A stretch of 64,000 nt of DNA from Sinomonas cellulolyticus (GTDB taxonomy: Bacteria; Actinomycetota; Actinomycetes; Actinomycetales; Micrococcaceae). Positions 51,383 through 59,373 of this stretch are shown here, piece by piece (the first letter of the stretch is position 1; each line of letters begins with the position of its first letter). The translations under genes were made by a program, and so were the position numbers. The notes under the pieces were generated by a model. It saw nothing but the letters and a program-made list of their open reading frames with translations, did no database searches and was not told the origin of the DNA. The DNA lies in the NCBI RefSeq assembly GCF_014656475.1, contig NZ_BNCM01000008.1:1-64000 (forward strand). The letters run 5' to 3'.

Positions 51383-52332
51383 TCCACGAGCTCGCTGGGC
51401 TCCGCGACCACGTCCACCATCGCTTCTCCGCGCAGCACTGTGATCTCGGTGCGGCGGCCGATCGCGTCGGCGAACATGTGCCGCTGCAGCGACTGGGCGT
51501 CCTTGAGCGGTGCGCCGTTGATGGCGAGCACCAGGTCACCGCGCCGGATCCCGCTCGACTCGGCGGGGCTGCCGGCCAGCACTTCCGCCACGCGCAGCGC
51601 CCGACGGGTCCCTGTGCGTGCGGCCCAGACGGCGTCCAGCGGGGTCGGGACGCTCACGAGGCCGAGGTAGGCGCGGCGCACGCGGCCGTCCTCCCGCAGC
51701 GCGTCGAGGATGCGACGGGTGGTGGCGTTGATGGGGACGGCGAGGCCGAGCCCGAACCCAGCCACGGCGGTGTTGATCCCCACCACCCTGCCGCGGGAGT
51801 CGGCGAGGGCACCGCCCGAGTTGCCGGGGTTGAGCGCGGCGTCCGTCTGGATGACGTCCTCGATGAGGCGCGACGCCGTCCGCCCCCGCGCCGGAATGGA
51901 CCGGCCGAGGGCGCTGACCACCCCCGCGGTCACGCTCCCCTCGAGCCCCAGTGGGCTCCCCACCGCTACCACCAGAGAGCCGACGAGCAGCCGGTCCGCA
52001 TCGCCGAACTCCGGCGGCTCCGGAACGCCGAGGCCGCAGCGGAGCACGGCGAGGTCTGAGAGCGGGTCCCGGCCGACCACCGCGAAGGGCCCGCTCGCGC
52101 CGTCGGCGAACGCCACCTCACCGCGGCTCGCGCCGCCCACCACATGGGCGTTCGTCACGAGGTGGCCGGACGCGGTGAGCACGACGGCGCTCCCCGCCCC
52201 CCGCTCCGTCCGCACCGAGGCAACGCGGGGAGTCAGGTGCCTCGCCACGCCCGCGACCGTGCGGGAATAGGCGTCGAGCGCTTCCTCGTCGGACACACCG
52301 CCCACCCCGACTGCTTCAACATCGCCAGTCAT
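51379..52332 (-). CDS. HtrA/trypsin-like serine protease with PDZ domain
   Basis: An S1C (DegP/HtrA) protease of 317 residues. Catalytic triad: His in LVTNAHVVGG, Asp in PLSDLAVLRCG, Ser in LNPGNSGGALAD. The C-terminal PDZ domain (about residues 225-305) has AGSPAESSGIRRGDLVLAINGAPL. Unlike most HtrA proteins there is no signal peptide or transmembrane anchor ahead of the protease domain, suggesting a cytoplasmic location or an upstream start I cannot see. ATG at 52332. Confidence 0.9.
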   Translation of the reverse strand: MTGDVEAVGVGGVSDEEALDAYSRTVAGVARHLTPRVASVRTERGAGSAVVLTASGHLVTNAHVVGGASRGEVAFADGASGPFAVVGRDPLSDLAVLRCGLGVPEPPEFGDADRLLVGSLVVAVGSPLGLEGSVTAGVVSALGRSIPARGRTASRLIEDVIQTDAALNPGNSGGALADSRGRVVGINTAVAGFGLGLAVPINATTRRILDALREDGRVRRAYLGLVSVPTPLDAVWAARTGTRRALRVAEVLAGSPAESSGIRRGDLVLAINGAPLKDAQSLQRHMFADAIGRRTEITVLRGEAMVDVVAEPSELVD

Positions 52333-52473
52333 GCTCCCTCAACGCAGTACGTCGCCGGGAAATGCCTGGTATCGCGCGAGGCGAACGGGGTAGCAGGACC
52401 GCGCGAGCCATGGCCAGAGGCCAGTGGGCAGGCACACAATGTGCGTACTGTCTGCTCGAGAGAGGGGTGCGCA

Positions 52474-52623
52474 ATGAAGCTCATGGTCTGGGGCCTCGCG
52501 CTGCTGGTCCTGTTCATCCTCGGAGTTCTGGTCAACATCGGCGGCGGGATCTACATGTTCCTGTGGGCCGCTGTGGTCCTCATGGCCATCGGCGCCATGA
52601 AGCTCGCCCATCCGGCGCGCTGA
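52474..52623 (+). CDS. 49-residue two-helix membrane protein
   Basis: MKLMVWGLALLVLFILGVLV begins the first hydrophobic helix; a second (FLWAAVVLMAIGAMKLA) follows after NIGGGIY. ATG 52474 has GAGGGG upstream, and TACTGT at 52446-52451 could be its -10. Small hydrophobic proteins of this type are often stress-linked, but this one has no family name I can give. It precedes another 49-residue membrane protein gene with its own promoter. Confidence 0.65.
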   Translation: MKLMVWGLALLVLFILGVLVNIGGGIYMFLWAAVVLMAIGAMKLAHPAR

Positions 52624-52662
52624 GCGGTGCGGGAAAGATGTTTCAGGAACGCCGCGAGTGGT

Positions 52663-52668
52663 TATAAT
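52663..52668 (+). promoter_or_regulatory. Consensus TATAAT -10 upstream of the lmo0937-like gene
   Basis: A perfect TATAAT, rare in this GC-rich window, lies 55 nt before ATG 52724. GTTTCA 17 nt upstream (52640-52645) is the best -35 candidate and contains GTTT, which also recalls general-stress-sigma promoters. Confidence 0.5.
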
Positions 52669-52723
52669 CCCGGCGTACAGAGAATGGCATTCAGGCCGTT
52701 CCACTGACGCTTAGGAGTTTAGA

Positions 52724-52873
52724 ATGCTTCTCTGGATCGCTCTTGCTCTTGTTGTCCTGTGGCTGCTGGGATTCATCGCCCTGCCGTCCCTCGGCTGGAT
52801 TGTGCATGTCCTGCTCATCGTCGCGGTGATCCTCCTGATCCTGCACTTCGTCCGGGGCCGCAGCGCGGTCTGA
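52724..52873 (+). CDS. lmo0937-family small membrane protein
   Basis: A 49-residue protein that begins MLLWIALALVVLWLLGFIAL and ends with a second helix (VHVLLIVAVILLILHFV) and a basic RGRSAV tail, the hallmark of the lmo0937/DUF5670 family of stress-associated membrane peptides. The start has AGGAG at ideal spacing. A consensus TATAAT promoter precedes it and a strong hairpin terminator begins 11 nt after its stop, so it is a compact monocistronic unit. Confidence 0.85.
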   Translation: MLLWIALALVVLWLLGFIALPSLGWIVHVLLIVAVILLILHFVRGRSAV

Positions 52874-52884
52874 CCCTCTGAAGC

Positions 52885-52923
52885 AGAAGGCTCCCGCAGC
52901 GATCGTCGCTGCGGGAGCCTTCT
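52885..52923 (+). terminator. Perfect 18-bp terminator hairpin
   Basis: AGAAGGCTCCCGCAGCGA pairs exactly with 52906-52923 across a TCG loop and is followed by GTGTTGTT. It ends the lmo0937-like transcript. Confidence 0.85.
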
Positions 52924-53005
52924 GTGTTGTTAGGGGGCCCCGGCGTTGTGGAGGCACCCCGGCCCTGGCCGGCCCGGAGGCTGGCGGCCGGGCACGAGAG
53001 GGCAT

Positions 53006-53045
53006 GGAACGGGCCACGGTGCTCACGTGCACCGCGGCCCGTTCC
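53006..53045 (-). terminator. Terminator hairpin of the sortase/surface-protein unit
   Basis: GGAACGGGCC (53006-53015) pairs with GGCCCGTTCC (53036-53045), continued after one mismatch by CGGTGC/GCACCG. It starts 34 nt after the minus-strand stop at 53080. Confidence 0.6.
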
Positions 53046-53079
53046 CCTGTCCCTCCGCTGATCCAGAGGGTTGCTCAGG

Positions 53080-53844
53080 CTACCGGTGCTCGCCGCGGCG
53101 GCGCTTCATCCAAAGGGTGAGAGCCAGCCATGCGCCCAGCAGCGTTCCGGAGCCGAGCAGGAGGCCGGGCACCGTGTAGTCTGCCGGTGCCGCGCTCACG
53201 GAGGTCTCAGCCGAGACGCCCACGGACGCTGGTGCGGCGTTCCCGGCCATCGCCTGGCCGCCCGGCGCTCCGGGCTGCACGGCACCCGGCACCACTGCTG
53301 GCGACGTCCCGTTCGTCACAGGCGGCACGACGGCAGGCGTCGTGGCGGGGGTGGTCGCTGGCGTCGTTGCGGGCGTGGTCGCCGGCGTTGTCGCAGGAGT
53401 GGTAGCCGGCGTTGTCGCAGGGGTCGTGGCCGGCGTCGTGACGACGGGGGCTACGCACCCGTTGTCGAAGATCACCTGACCAGTAACCCCGGTGTTCAGA
53501 ACGATTGTCGTCCAATTCTGACCCTTGAACTGCTGTGGTTGCCCGGAGCTGTCTGTATAGTCGAACGGCGGTATGATATCAAGATCCCACTGGTGGCTGG
53601 GACCCACGTGCCCCATGAGGTCGCCGACGCTCGACGGTGAGATCGGATTCCATCTCGCAGCGTCTTTCCCGCCGATGTGGTGGCAGATCGTAACGTGGAA
53701 CGGTGGAGAAGATGGCTTAGGGTCCTGATTTGGGCTCTCCGCCAACGCGGACGGCATCGTGAGGAAGCCTCCGGCGAGCAGTGCACCGGCGGCGGTGGCC
53801 ATCAGGCCAGTTCTCTTCGTTCTGACTGTGGTGAGCAGCGACAC
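53080..53844 (-). CDS. Cell-surface protein with (TTPA)n stalk and C-terminal membrane anchor
   Basis: The 254-residue protein has a signal peptide (about residues 1-35, cleavage after SALA). A domain follows with ICHHIGG, HVGPSHQWDLDIIPPF and DNGCV, resembling the Cys/His module (CH...H...DIIPP) of actinobacterial surface proteins. About nine TTPA repeats form an extended stalk. A C-terminal helix (PGLLLGSGTLLGAWLALTLW) and basic MKRRRGEHR tail resemble a sortase sorting signal, but no LPxTG is present (only YTVPG). GTG 53844 has a perfect AGGAGGTG Shine-Dalgarno. It lies just after a sortase gene. Function otherwise unknown. Confidence 0.75.
   Translation of the reverse strand: MSLLTTVRTKRTGLMATAAGALLAGGFLTMPSALAESPNQDPKPSSPPFHVTICHHIGGKDAARWNPISPSSVGDLMGHVGPSHQWDLDIIPPFDYTDSSGQPQQFKGQNWTTIVLNTGVTGQVIFDNGCVAPVVTTPATTPATTPATTPATTPATTPATTPATTPATTPAVVPPVTNGTSPAVVPGAVQPGAPGGQAMAGNAAPASVGVSAETSVSAAPADYTVPGLLLGSGTLLGAWLALTLWMKRRRGEHR
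53333..53443. repeat. 12-nt tandem repeats encoding (TTPA)n
   Basis: About nine degenerate copies of a GGCGTNGTNGCN unit (as read on the plus strand) encode Thr-Thr-Pro-Ala repeats of the surface protein stalk. Wobble-position variation between copies suggests selection for the peptide rather than a recent expansion. Confidence 0.85.
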
Positions 53845-53911
53845 GCTACCCACCTCCTTTCCCTTTTGGAATTTGCGTGCTGAAACGCGGACATGACGCC
53901 GCCCTGCCGCA

Positions 53912-54637
53912 TCACGTGCATTGTCCACACCGGAACGTCACCAGGGTGACCTGATCGTCTGGGCGCTCGAAATTGCAGGTGAACAAGACCACAAGGCACG
54001 GGTCATTCTTGAAGGAGAACTGTTTTGATTTATCGACGAGGCTCCTTTCCTCGAGAGTGCAGGGAATGACACTTCCCTTGGCATCGGTGATTGTTGCGGG
54101 CTGACCGACCGCCCAGCCGTCAAAACTGAGGCGGTTGAAGGGAAATGTCTGGTCGTTGCACAGGTAGACATCTTGATGGCAGGTATGGCCGGCGAGCACC
54201 ACGGGCAGAACCGTGTCAGATTCGCCGGAGCCCTTCAGCCAGTGGCCCACGGGGTCGAACCCATTGCTGTCCAGAGGCGGATTGACCGGCACGGCAGGGT
54301 CCCAGTCCATGGGGACGATATTCACCGCGAATCCGGCAGCGGGCCACGAGAAGCGTGCAGGCGGAAGCGCAACATCCGTCCGAGAAGGCTTCTGGGGCGC
54401 GCTCTGGCTGGGCGGTGATTCAGGGGCCGAAGCGGCCGCTGCGGACGACGGCGGCGCGGGTGCGGAGACGGAGGCAGAGGCGGCAAGCTGGTTGGCGGCA
54501 TCGATCCGTCGCCGTTGCTCCGAATCCCGGGCGCTCTGGTAGACGAGGGCCGCCACCGCGAGGATCACGGCGAGGCCCAGTGCGATGGCTCGCAGCCATC
54601 TCCACCCTGGGTTCACGCTCCTCCGGTGCTGGCCCAC
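53912..54637 (-). CDS. Class E/F-type sortase
   Basis: A 241-residue membrane-anchored transpeptidase. An N-terminal anchor helix (about residues 14-36) is followed by a Ser/Ala/Pro-rich linker and the sortase barrel with catalytic His in LAGHTCHQD and Cys in LVVLFTCNFE; Arg in TLVTFRCG or NFERPD may complete the site. Extra Cys residues (HTCHQDVYLC, VIPC, DPC, RCGQC) suggest disulfides, unusual for sortases. GTG 54637 follows GGGAGG; GTG 54616 after GGAGG is an alternative. It is co-directional with the (TTPA)n surface protein, its likely substrate or partner. Confidence 0.75.
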   Translation of the reverse strand: MGQHRRSVNPGWRWLRAIALGLAVILAVAALVYQSARDSEQRRRIDAANQLAASASVSAPAPPSSAAAASAPESPPSQSAPQKPSRTDVALPPARFSWPAAGFAVNIVPMDWDPAVPVNPPLDSNGFDPVGHWLKGSGESDTVLPVVLAGHTCHQDVYLCNDQTFPFNRLSFDGWAVGQPATITDAKGSVIPCTLEERSLVDKSKQFSFKNDPCLVVLFTCNFERPDDQVTLVTFRCGQCT

Positions 54638-54775
54638 TCAGCCTCCCTGTCCTTCCGGATCACGCGGTTCCTCGGGGACAGCTGAACTGAACGAACCGAT
54701 GCCCCCGTCTGCCCGTCGGGATCAGTGGAGCACCGCAAGACAACCGGTTCTAGCACCAGCGCATGACGTCTTGCA

Positions 54776-54798
54776 GGGACCACACCAAATGTGGTCCC
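54776..54798 (-). terminator. Hairpin after the TetR-C-like gene
   Basis: GGGACCACA and TGTGGTCCC form a 9-bp stem with a CCAAA loop, 13 nt past the minus-strand stop at 54812. Confidence 0.5.
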
Positions 54799-54811
54799 GT
54801 TCGGGGGGTAG

Positions 54812-55651
54812 TTAGAGTCGGCCCAGACGGGAGGCGACGGCGTCCTCGACACCCAGCCCGTCGCCGTCGTCCATGAAGCCCAGAATCAGGCCCAGCGCAG
54901 CCTTGCCCAGGAGGGAACGCCGCTCCCCGTGGTCCACGAGAGGCTCCTCGAGGTCTGCGAGGAGCCGCAGCCCCAAGCCCTCCCCCAGAGCCTCGAGCAT
55001 GATCGAGAACTCCTCGGCGGTGACGTCCCGACGCAGCGCGAGGCCAGCCGATGCGAGGACACGCTCATACAGCCCGAACCAAGCCTGCGTGACCTGCGCG
55101 TACATGTCCTTCAGGGCCCGGGAGACGAGCGGATGGGCGGACGCGGACGCGATCGTGAGGAGCTGGAGGCGGAACCCCGGGAGCTGGAGAACCAGCAGAG
55201 CGCCCGCATACGCGATCCGGTGCAGGGCCGCTGGGAGGTCTTCCCCAGCAGAGGATTCCCGGGAAATCTGCTCGATCGCGGCGCCCAGGTTCACCCTGCG
55301 GACCACCAGGGCGTACGCGATGAAGTCGTCGATGAAGTCCTGCTGCCCCGCCCACCGGTCCCGGAACTTGGCCTCTGTAGGCACCAGATCGGGATAATCC
55401 TTCTGGGCACGGCCCACCACCCGGGGCCGCGACAGATGGGCGAGGCTCTGCGGGACCCCTTCCGTGAGGTCGTCATCGCCTGCGAACAGATCCTCGCTGA
55501 GGCTCATCGCCGCATTGAGGAACGCCCGCGTGAGGGCCGAATTGGCGAGCCTGGCCCTGTTCTGGGCCCTCACCCGGCTGAGGTTGGTGACCGTCTCGGC
55601 GAGATCCACCTCTGCAAGATGAGCAATCGCCGAGTCTCCATAGGCAACCAT
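54812..55651 (-). CDS. All-helical protein resembling a TetR C-terminal domain, unknown function
   Basis: I do not recognise the full-length family. The 279 residues are predicted almost entirely helical. The C-terminal third (SAGLALRRDVTAEEFSIMLE and ALGEGLGLRLLADLEEPLVD) looks like the ligand-binding half of TetR regulators. The N-terminal part (ETVTNLSRVRAQNRARLANS and ALTRAFLNAAMSLSED) may hold a degenerate helix-turn-helix but lacks the usual TetR signature. ATG 55651 has GGGGGCGGCGGA upstream. It diverges from the DUF4231-protease-hydrolase operon across 243 nt and could regulate it. Confidence 0.6.
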   Translation of the reverse strand: MVAYGDSAIAHLAEVDLAETVTNLSRVRAQNRARLANSALTRAFLNAAMSLSEDLFAGDDDLTEGVPQSLAHLSRPRVVGRAQKDYPDLVPTEAKFRDRWAGQQDFIDDFIAYALVVRRVNLGAAIEQISRESSAGEDLPAALHRIAYAGALLVLQLPGFRLQLLTIASASAHPLVSRALKDMYAQVTQAWFGLYERVLASAGLALRRDVTAEEFSIMLEALGEGLGLRLLADLEEPLVDHGERRSLLGKAALGLILGFMDDGDGLGVEDAVASRLGRL

Positions 55652-55894
55652 TCCGCCGCCCCCTTGAACGCTCCCCGACCTCAGCCTGTGTATGGCCGCC
55701 ATGCTACGCAGCCGAGTGGTGAATGGGCTAGAGCAGGAGGACCGACACCAGAGGACATTCGGGGTGGCACTCATGGGAGACGGTGCCACGGGTTTCTCGA
55801 CAATCCGCGTCAGGTCGTGCACGGATCTTGAATCGGCACCAGCTGGCGCCGATCATGTCCCTCGGGGAGGAACAGAGCCCGAAGGCGGATCACG

Positions 55895-56434
55895 ATGGCA
55901 GCTGAGTCAGCCGATGCACCGGCCACGGTATCGCCGCTCCCCACAGCGGCTCCGCCGGCCGTCTCCCAGCAAACGGAGGCCGCTGTGGCGCGCGCGAGGA
56001 GCCAGGTGGCCTGGTACGGGCAGCACGCCACGAGGGCTCGTGTCGGGTACGTGGCCATCAAGCTCGCGCAGATCCTTGCAGGCGCACTTGTTCCGTTCGC
56101 GGCCTCGGTCCAGGCCGGCAACGCGGGCTGGGTTCCGGTCACGGCAGCGCTGGGCGTCGTCGTCGTGGTCCTCGAGGGGGTCCAGCAGCTCTTCCAATTC
56201 CATGAGAACTGGTACCGGTACCGCTCGGCGAACATTGCACTCGCCTCGCAGCTCGCCCTGTTCACTGCGGGGGCAGGCGATTACGCCGGCGCGGCCAACC
56301 CCGCGGCGCTCTTCGCCCAGCGCACCGAGGGCGTGGTCATGAGCGAGAACTCGTCCTGGATGATGACGGGCAAGGGCAGCACGGGCGCTCCCGCGGTCCC
56401 GCCATCCGCAGAGCCACAGGCGCAGGGGGCGTAG
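55895..56434 (+). CDS. DUF4231 (SLATT-like) two-transmembrane protein
   Basis: The 179-residue product has a disordered N-terminus, then QVAWYGQHATRARVGYVAIKLAQILAGALVPF, a second hydrophobic helix WVPVTAALGVVVVVLEGVQQL, and FHENWYRYRSANIALASQLALF. This pattern (W, YxxxK helix, two membrane helices, ENWxxYR) is that of DUF4231, a member of the SLATT superfamily, whose proteins are predicted pore-forming effectors in nucleotide-activated conflict systems. Here it is 3 nt upstream of an intracellular subtilisin and co-directional with a hydrolase. Family assignment is from motif memory. Confidence 0.7.
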   Translation: MAAESADAPATVSPLPTAAPPAVSQQTEAAVARARSQVAWYGQHATRARVGYVAIKLAQILAGALVPFAASVQAGNAGWVPVTAALGVVVVVLEGVQQLFQFHENWYRYRSANIALASQLALFTAGAGDYAGAANPAALFAQRTEGVVMSENSSWMMTGKGSTGAPAVPPSAEPQAQGA

Positions 56435-56437
56435 CGG

Positions 56438-57973
56438 ATGCCCAGCACCGGGTCCGGGCAAGGGGCCAAGTCACGGACGGTGGGTGATCTCGCGGCGCCG
56501 CCAAGCGGTGCGCGCGGCCTCGACGGGCCCGATCCGGACGAGCCGATCGACGTGGTGGTCGAGCTCAATGCGCGGTTCCCCGGACCGGCGACCGCTGCCC
56601 ACGACGCGTTCGAAGCGCTGTGGCACCGGTTCATGGAGCAGGCCGCGCCCGAGGGCGCCGTCCCGGAGGTGCTGTTCCAGAAGACCAGGATCTCCCGGAA
56701 GCTCTACCAGTGCGTCCTGACGCGGGCCACTCTGGCGCTGCTGCTCGACCTCGACGGTCCGGGCCCCACGGGCGAGCGCATCATCTTCCGCGCGTGGCCT
56801 GACTACGAGCTGTACCCGCACATCGACCGATCGGCGCCCACGGTGAAGATCGACGCCGTCCACCGGTCCTTCAGCGCACTCGGCGACGGGATCGTGTGGG
56901 CCGTCATCGACACGGGGATCGACGCCACGCACCCGCACTTCGCCGCGCTCGAGCTCGCACGGGAGGCGCAGGACGCCGTCCCCCCGCCCCGGACGGGCGG
57001 CCTTCACCGCGACTTCTCCAGGCTCGTGCGGCCGAGCCTGGGGGCCCCGGACGCGGCAGAGGCGCCGCTCGTGGACGAGGAGGGGCACGGCACCCACGTC
57101 GCGGGGATCATCGCAGGGACCTGCCCGGAAGGGCGCACGGCCCACGTCGCATCGTCGGACGAGGCACCGGACGGCGGCTTCGTGGCCCGGGCACACACGG
57201 GGATGCTGAACGGGATGGCACCGAACTGCGAGCTCGTGAGCCTGAAGGTCTTCCGCCGCGTTGCCGGGGTGGCCGTGACGTCGTCGTCCGCCGTCATCGC
57301 CGCGATCGAGTATGTGCTGACCGAGGTCAACGTGAGCCGTTCGCCGCTGCGCGTGCACGGGGTGAACCTGAGCCTGGGGTGCGAGTGGGACCCCAGCCAC
57401 TACGCCGCAGGGCAGTCGCCGTTGGACCAGATGCTCACCGAACTGGTGTCCACGGGGGTGAACGTCGTGGTGTCGGCAGGGAACAACGGCAGCGCTGCGG
57501 CTGCACAGTCCGCCAACCAGTCCACGGGCGTCCTCGCCTCGATCACGGAGCCCGGGCACACCGAGGCAGTGGTGACGGTCGGGTCGACGCACCGGGACGC
57601 GCCGCACGTCTTCGGCGTCTCCTGGACCTCATCCAAGGGGCCCACCCTGGACGGCCGGCCCAAGCCGGACGTCGTGGCACCCGGCGAGTGGATCTGCTCG
57701 GCCGCGACGGGGACGGTGCGCACGCGGGCCGGCTTCGGCGCGCTCACGGGCGACGACGCGTCCCTCACCTACGCGGAGCTGTCCGGCACGAGCATGGCGG
57801 CACCGCACGTCTCGGGGATCATCGCCGCCTTCCTGTCCGGCCGGCCCGAGTACATCGGCCGCGCAGCGGACGTGAAGGCGCTGCTCATGCGGACCGCGCT
57901 GGACCTGGGCCGCGACCGGTACGCGCAGGGGGCCGGCCTCGCCGACGCGATGGCGATGCTCCTGGGCTACTGA
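56438..57973 (+). CDS. Subtilisin-like serine protease (S8) without signal peptide
   Basis: A 511-residue S8 peptidase. Catalytic residues: Asp158 in WAVIDTGID, His217 in EEGHGTHVAGI, Ser452 in LSGTSMAAPHVSG; the oxyanion Asn is in VVSAGNNGSAAA. The N-terminal 150 residues (PIDVVVELNARFPG, FEALWHRFME) do not resemble a standard inhibitor-type propeptide and no signal peptide exists, so it should stay in the cytoplasm. An insertion between Asp and His (about residues 165-210) is larger than in subtilisin. It sits in a three-gene operon with a DUF4231 protein and an alpha/beta hydrolase. Confidence 0.92.
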   Translation: MPSTGSGQGAKSRTVGDLAAPPSGARGLDGPDPDEPIDVVVELNARFPGPATAAHDAFEALWHRFMEQAAPEGAVPEVLFQKTRISRKLYQCVLTRATLALLLDLDGPGPTGERIIFRAWPDYELYPHIDRSAPTVKIDAVHRSFSALGDGIVWAVIDTGIDATHPHFAALELAREAQDAVPPPRTGGLHRDFSRLVRPSLGAPDAAEAPLVDEEGHGTHVAGIIAGTCPEGRTAHVASSDEAPDGGFVARAHTGMLNGMAPNCELVSLKVFRRVAGVAVTSSSAVIAAIEYVLTEVNVSRSPLRVHGVNLSLGCEWDPSHYAAGQSPLDQMLTELVSTGVNVVVSAGNNGSAAAAQSANQSTGVLASITEPGHTEAVVTVGSTHRDAPHVFGVSWTSSKGPTLDGRPKPDVVAPGEWICSAATGTVRTRAGFGALTGDDASLTYAELSGTSMAAPHVSGIIAAFLSGRPEYIGRAADVKALLMRTALDLGRDRYAQGAGLADAMAMLLGY

Positions 57974-58014
57974 CGCCTCCACCTTTGGCAGTGAAACACC
58001 GAGAGGAGCACACC

Positions 58015-59373
58015 GTGGACGGTTCAGCGAGCGGCTACTGGCAGCTGCACTTCGATGAGAACGGCACGGCCACCGATCCTGGGGACCTAGTCGCCGAGAT
58101 TGCCGGGAGCGGGGCAACTGACCTATTCGTGATGAGCCACGGATGGGACAATTCCGAGGGCGATGCCGAGGCTCTGTACTCCGCGATGTTCCCGCTCATC
58201 GACTCGGCGCCCGGCGCTCCCGCACAATCGCGCTACCTCGGCGTGTTCTGGCCCTCGATCTGGTTCCCGGATCCGCCCGCCGGCGCCACCGACGCGGCGC
58301 TCTCCGGGGCGCAGATCGCCTCCTCGCTCGCACGCAGCGTGCCCGAGGCCGCCGCGCCGCTGGCAACGATGGGCTCGCTCATCGACACCGGGCTGGGGCA
58401 CGTCGAGGCGGGGACCGCCACCCCCGCAGAGCAGGGCGCCGCGGTCGAGCAGTTCCACGGAATGCTGCAGAGCGTGTTCGGCGGAACCACGGCGAGCACC
58501 GAGGACGACGGTGAGAGCGCTGTCATCGCCAGTGAGAACCCCCAGCGGGACTACGCCGCTCTGGCCACGACGATGGGCAGCGCCCCACCAGCGGGTGACG
58601 CCGAGGGCCTCGGCGACATCTTCGGCCCCATCTGGAACGGGGCCAAGGACGCGCTGCGGGTCGCCTCGTTCTACCAGATGAAGGCGCGGGCGGGGACGGT
58701 CGGTGCCAAGGGCCTGGGCCCGTTCCTGGTGCGGCTGCACGCCGCCGCGCCAGCGCTGCGGGTGCACCTGATCGGCCACAGCTTCGGTGCGCGGCTTGTC
58801 TCCTTCGCTCTGAGCGGGATCGGCGCCCCCGCCCAGAGCCCGGTCGCCTCGCTCACCCTCGTCCAGGGGGCGTTCTCGCACTGGTCCTTCACCCAGGCGG
58901 CAGACAGCCCCTTCGCCGAGGCCGGGGCCCTCTGCGCCGTAGCAGACAGGGTGGCCGGGCCCCTGATCTCCACCTTCACCACTGCGGACTGGGCCGTGGG
59001 CAAGTGGTACCCGAGGGCATCCTTCCTCGCCCAGCAGGACAACGAGGACACGGCGGCGCCGAACCGCTGGGGCGGGATGGGGTCGGACGGCTACCAGAGC
59101 GTCACCCCGAGCGGCGACATCTCGCTCCCGCTCGCGCCGGGAACAGCGCTGGCTGCGGGGACCTTCTACCGCGCCGACGCCAACGCCGTGATCCGGGACA
59201 CGTCCCAGTCCTCCTTTGCCGGCGCGCACTCGGACATCCGGCACCCCGAGGTGGCTGAGCTGATCGTCGCGGCGGCGACCGCGGGGGCTGCTGCTCAGAC
59301 GGCACAGGCTGGTGCTCAGACGGCGGGGAGCCAGGGTGCGGGGAGCCAGGCGGCCGGTACTCAGGCTAGGTGA
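58015..59373 (+). CDS. Alpha/beta hydrolase of the protease-SLATT operon
   Basis: The 452-residue protein has an N-terminal strand-loop with DLFVMSHGWDN (oxyanion region), a long helical lid, then the nucleophile elbow VHLIGHSFGARLVSFAL (Ser present) and a possible catalytic His in GAHSDIRHPEVAELI. The C-terminus ends in Ala/Gln/Gly-rich repeats (QAGAQTAGSQGAGSQ). GTG 58015 is preceded by GAGAGGAG; GTG 57991 is possible. No signal peptide is visible. It may be a lipase/esterase-like effector; the substrate is unknown. Its 3' end overlaps the convergent RTX gene by 8 nt. Confidence 0.8.
   Translation: MDGSASGYWQLHFDENGTATDPGDLVAEIAGSGATDLFVMSHGWDNSEGDAEALYSAMFPLIDSAPGAPAQSRYLGVFWPSIWFPDPPAGATDAALSGAQIASSLARSVPEAAAPLATMGSLIDTGLGHVEAGTATPAEQGAAVEQFHGMLQSVFGGTTASTEDDGESAVIASENPQRDYAALATTMGSAPPAGDAEGLGDIFGPIWNGAKDALRVASFYQMKARAGTVGAKGLGPFLVRLHAAAPALRVHLIGHSFGARLVSFALSGIGAPAQSPVASLTLVQGAFSHWSFTQAADSPFAEAGALCAVADRVAGPLISTFTTADWAVGKWYPRASFLAQQDNEDTAAPNRWGGMGSDGYQSVTPSGDISLPLAPGTALAAGTFYRADANAVIRDTSQSSFAGAHSDIRHPEVAELIVAAATAGAAAQTAQAGAQTAGSQGAGSQAAGTQAR

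Noticed and set aside
53333..53443. Short regularly spaced repeats suggesting a CRISPR array
   Set aside because: The 12-nt units are contiguous, in frame and encode TTPA; there are no spacers and no cas genes.
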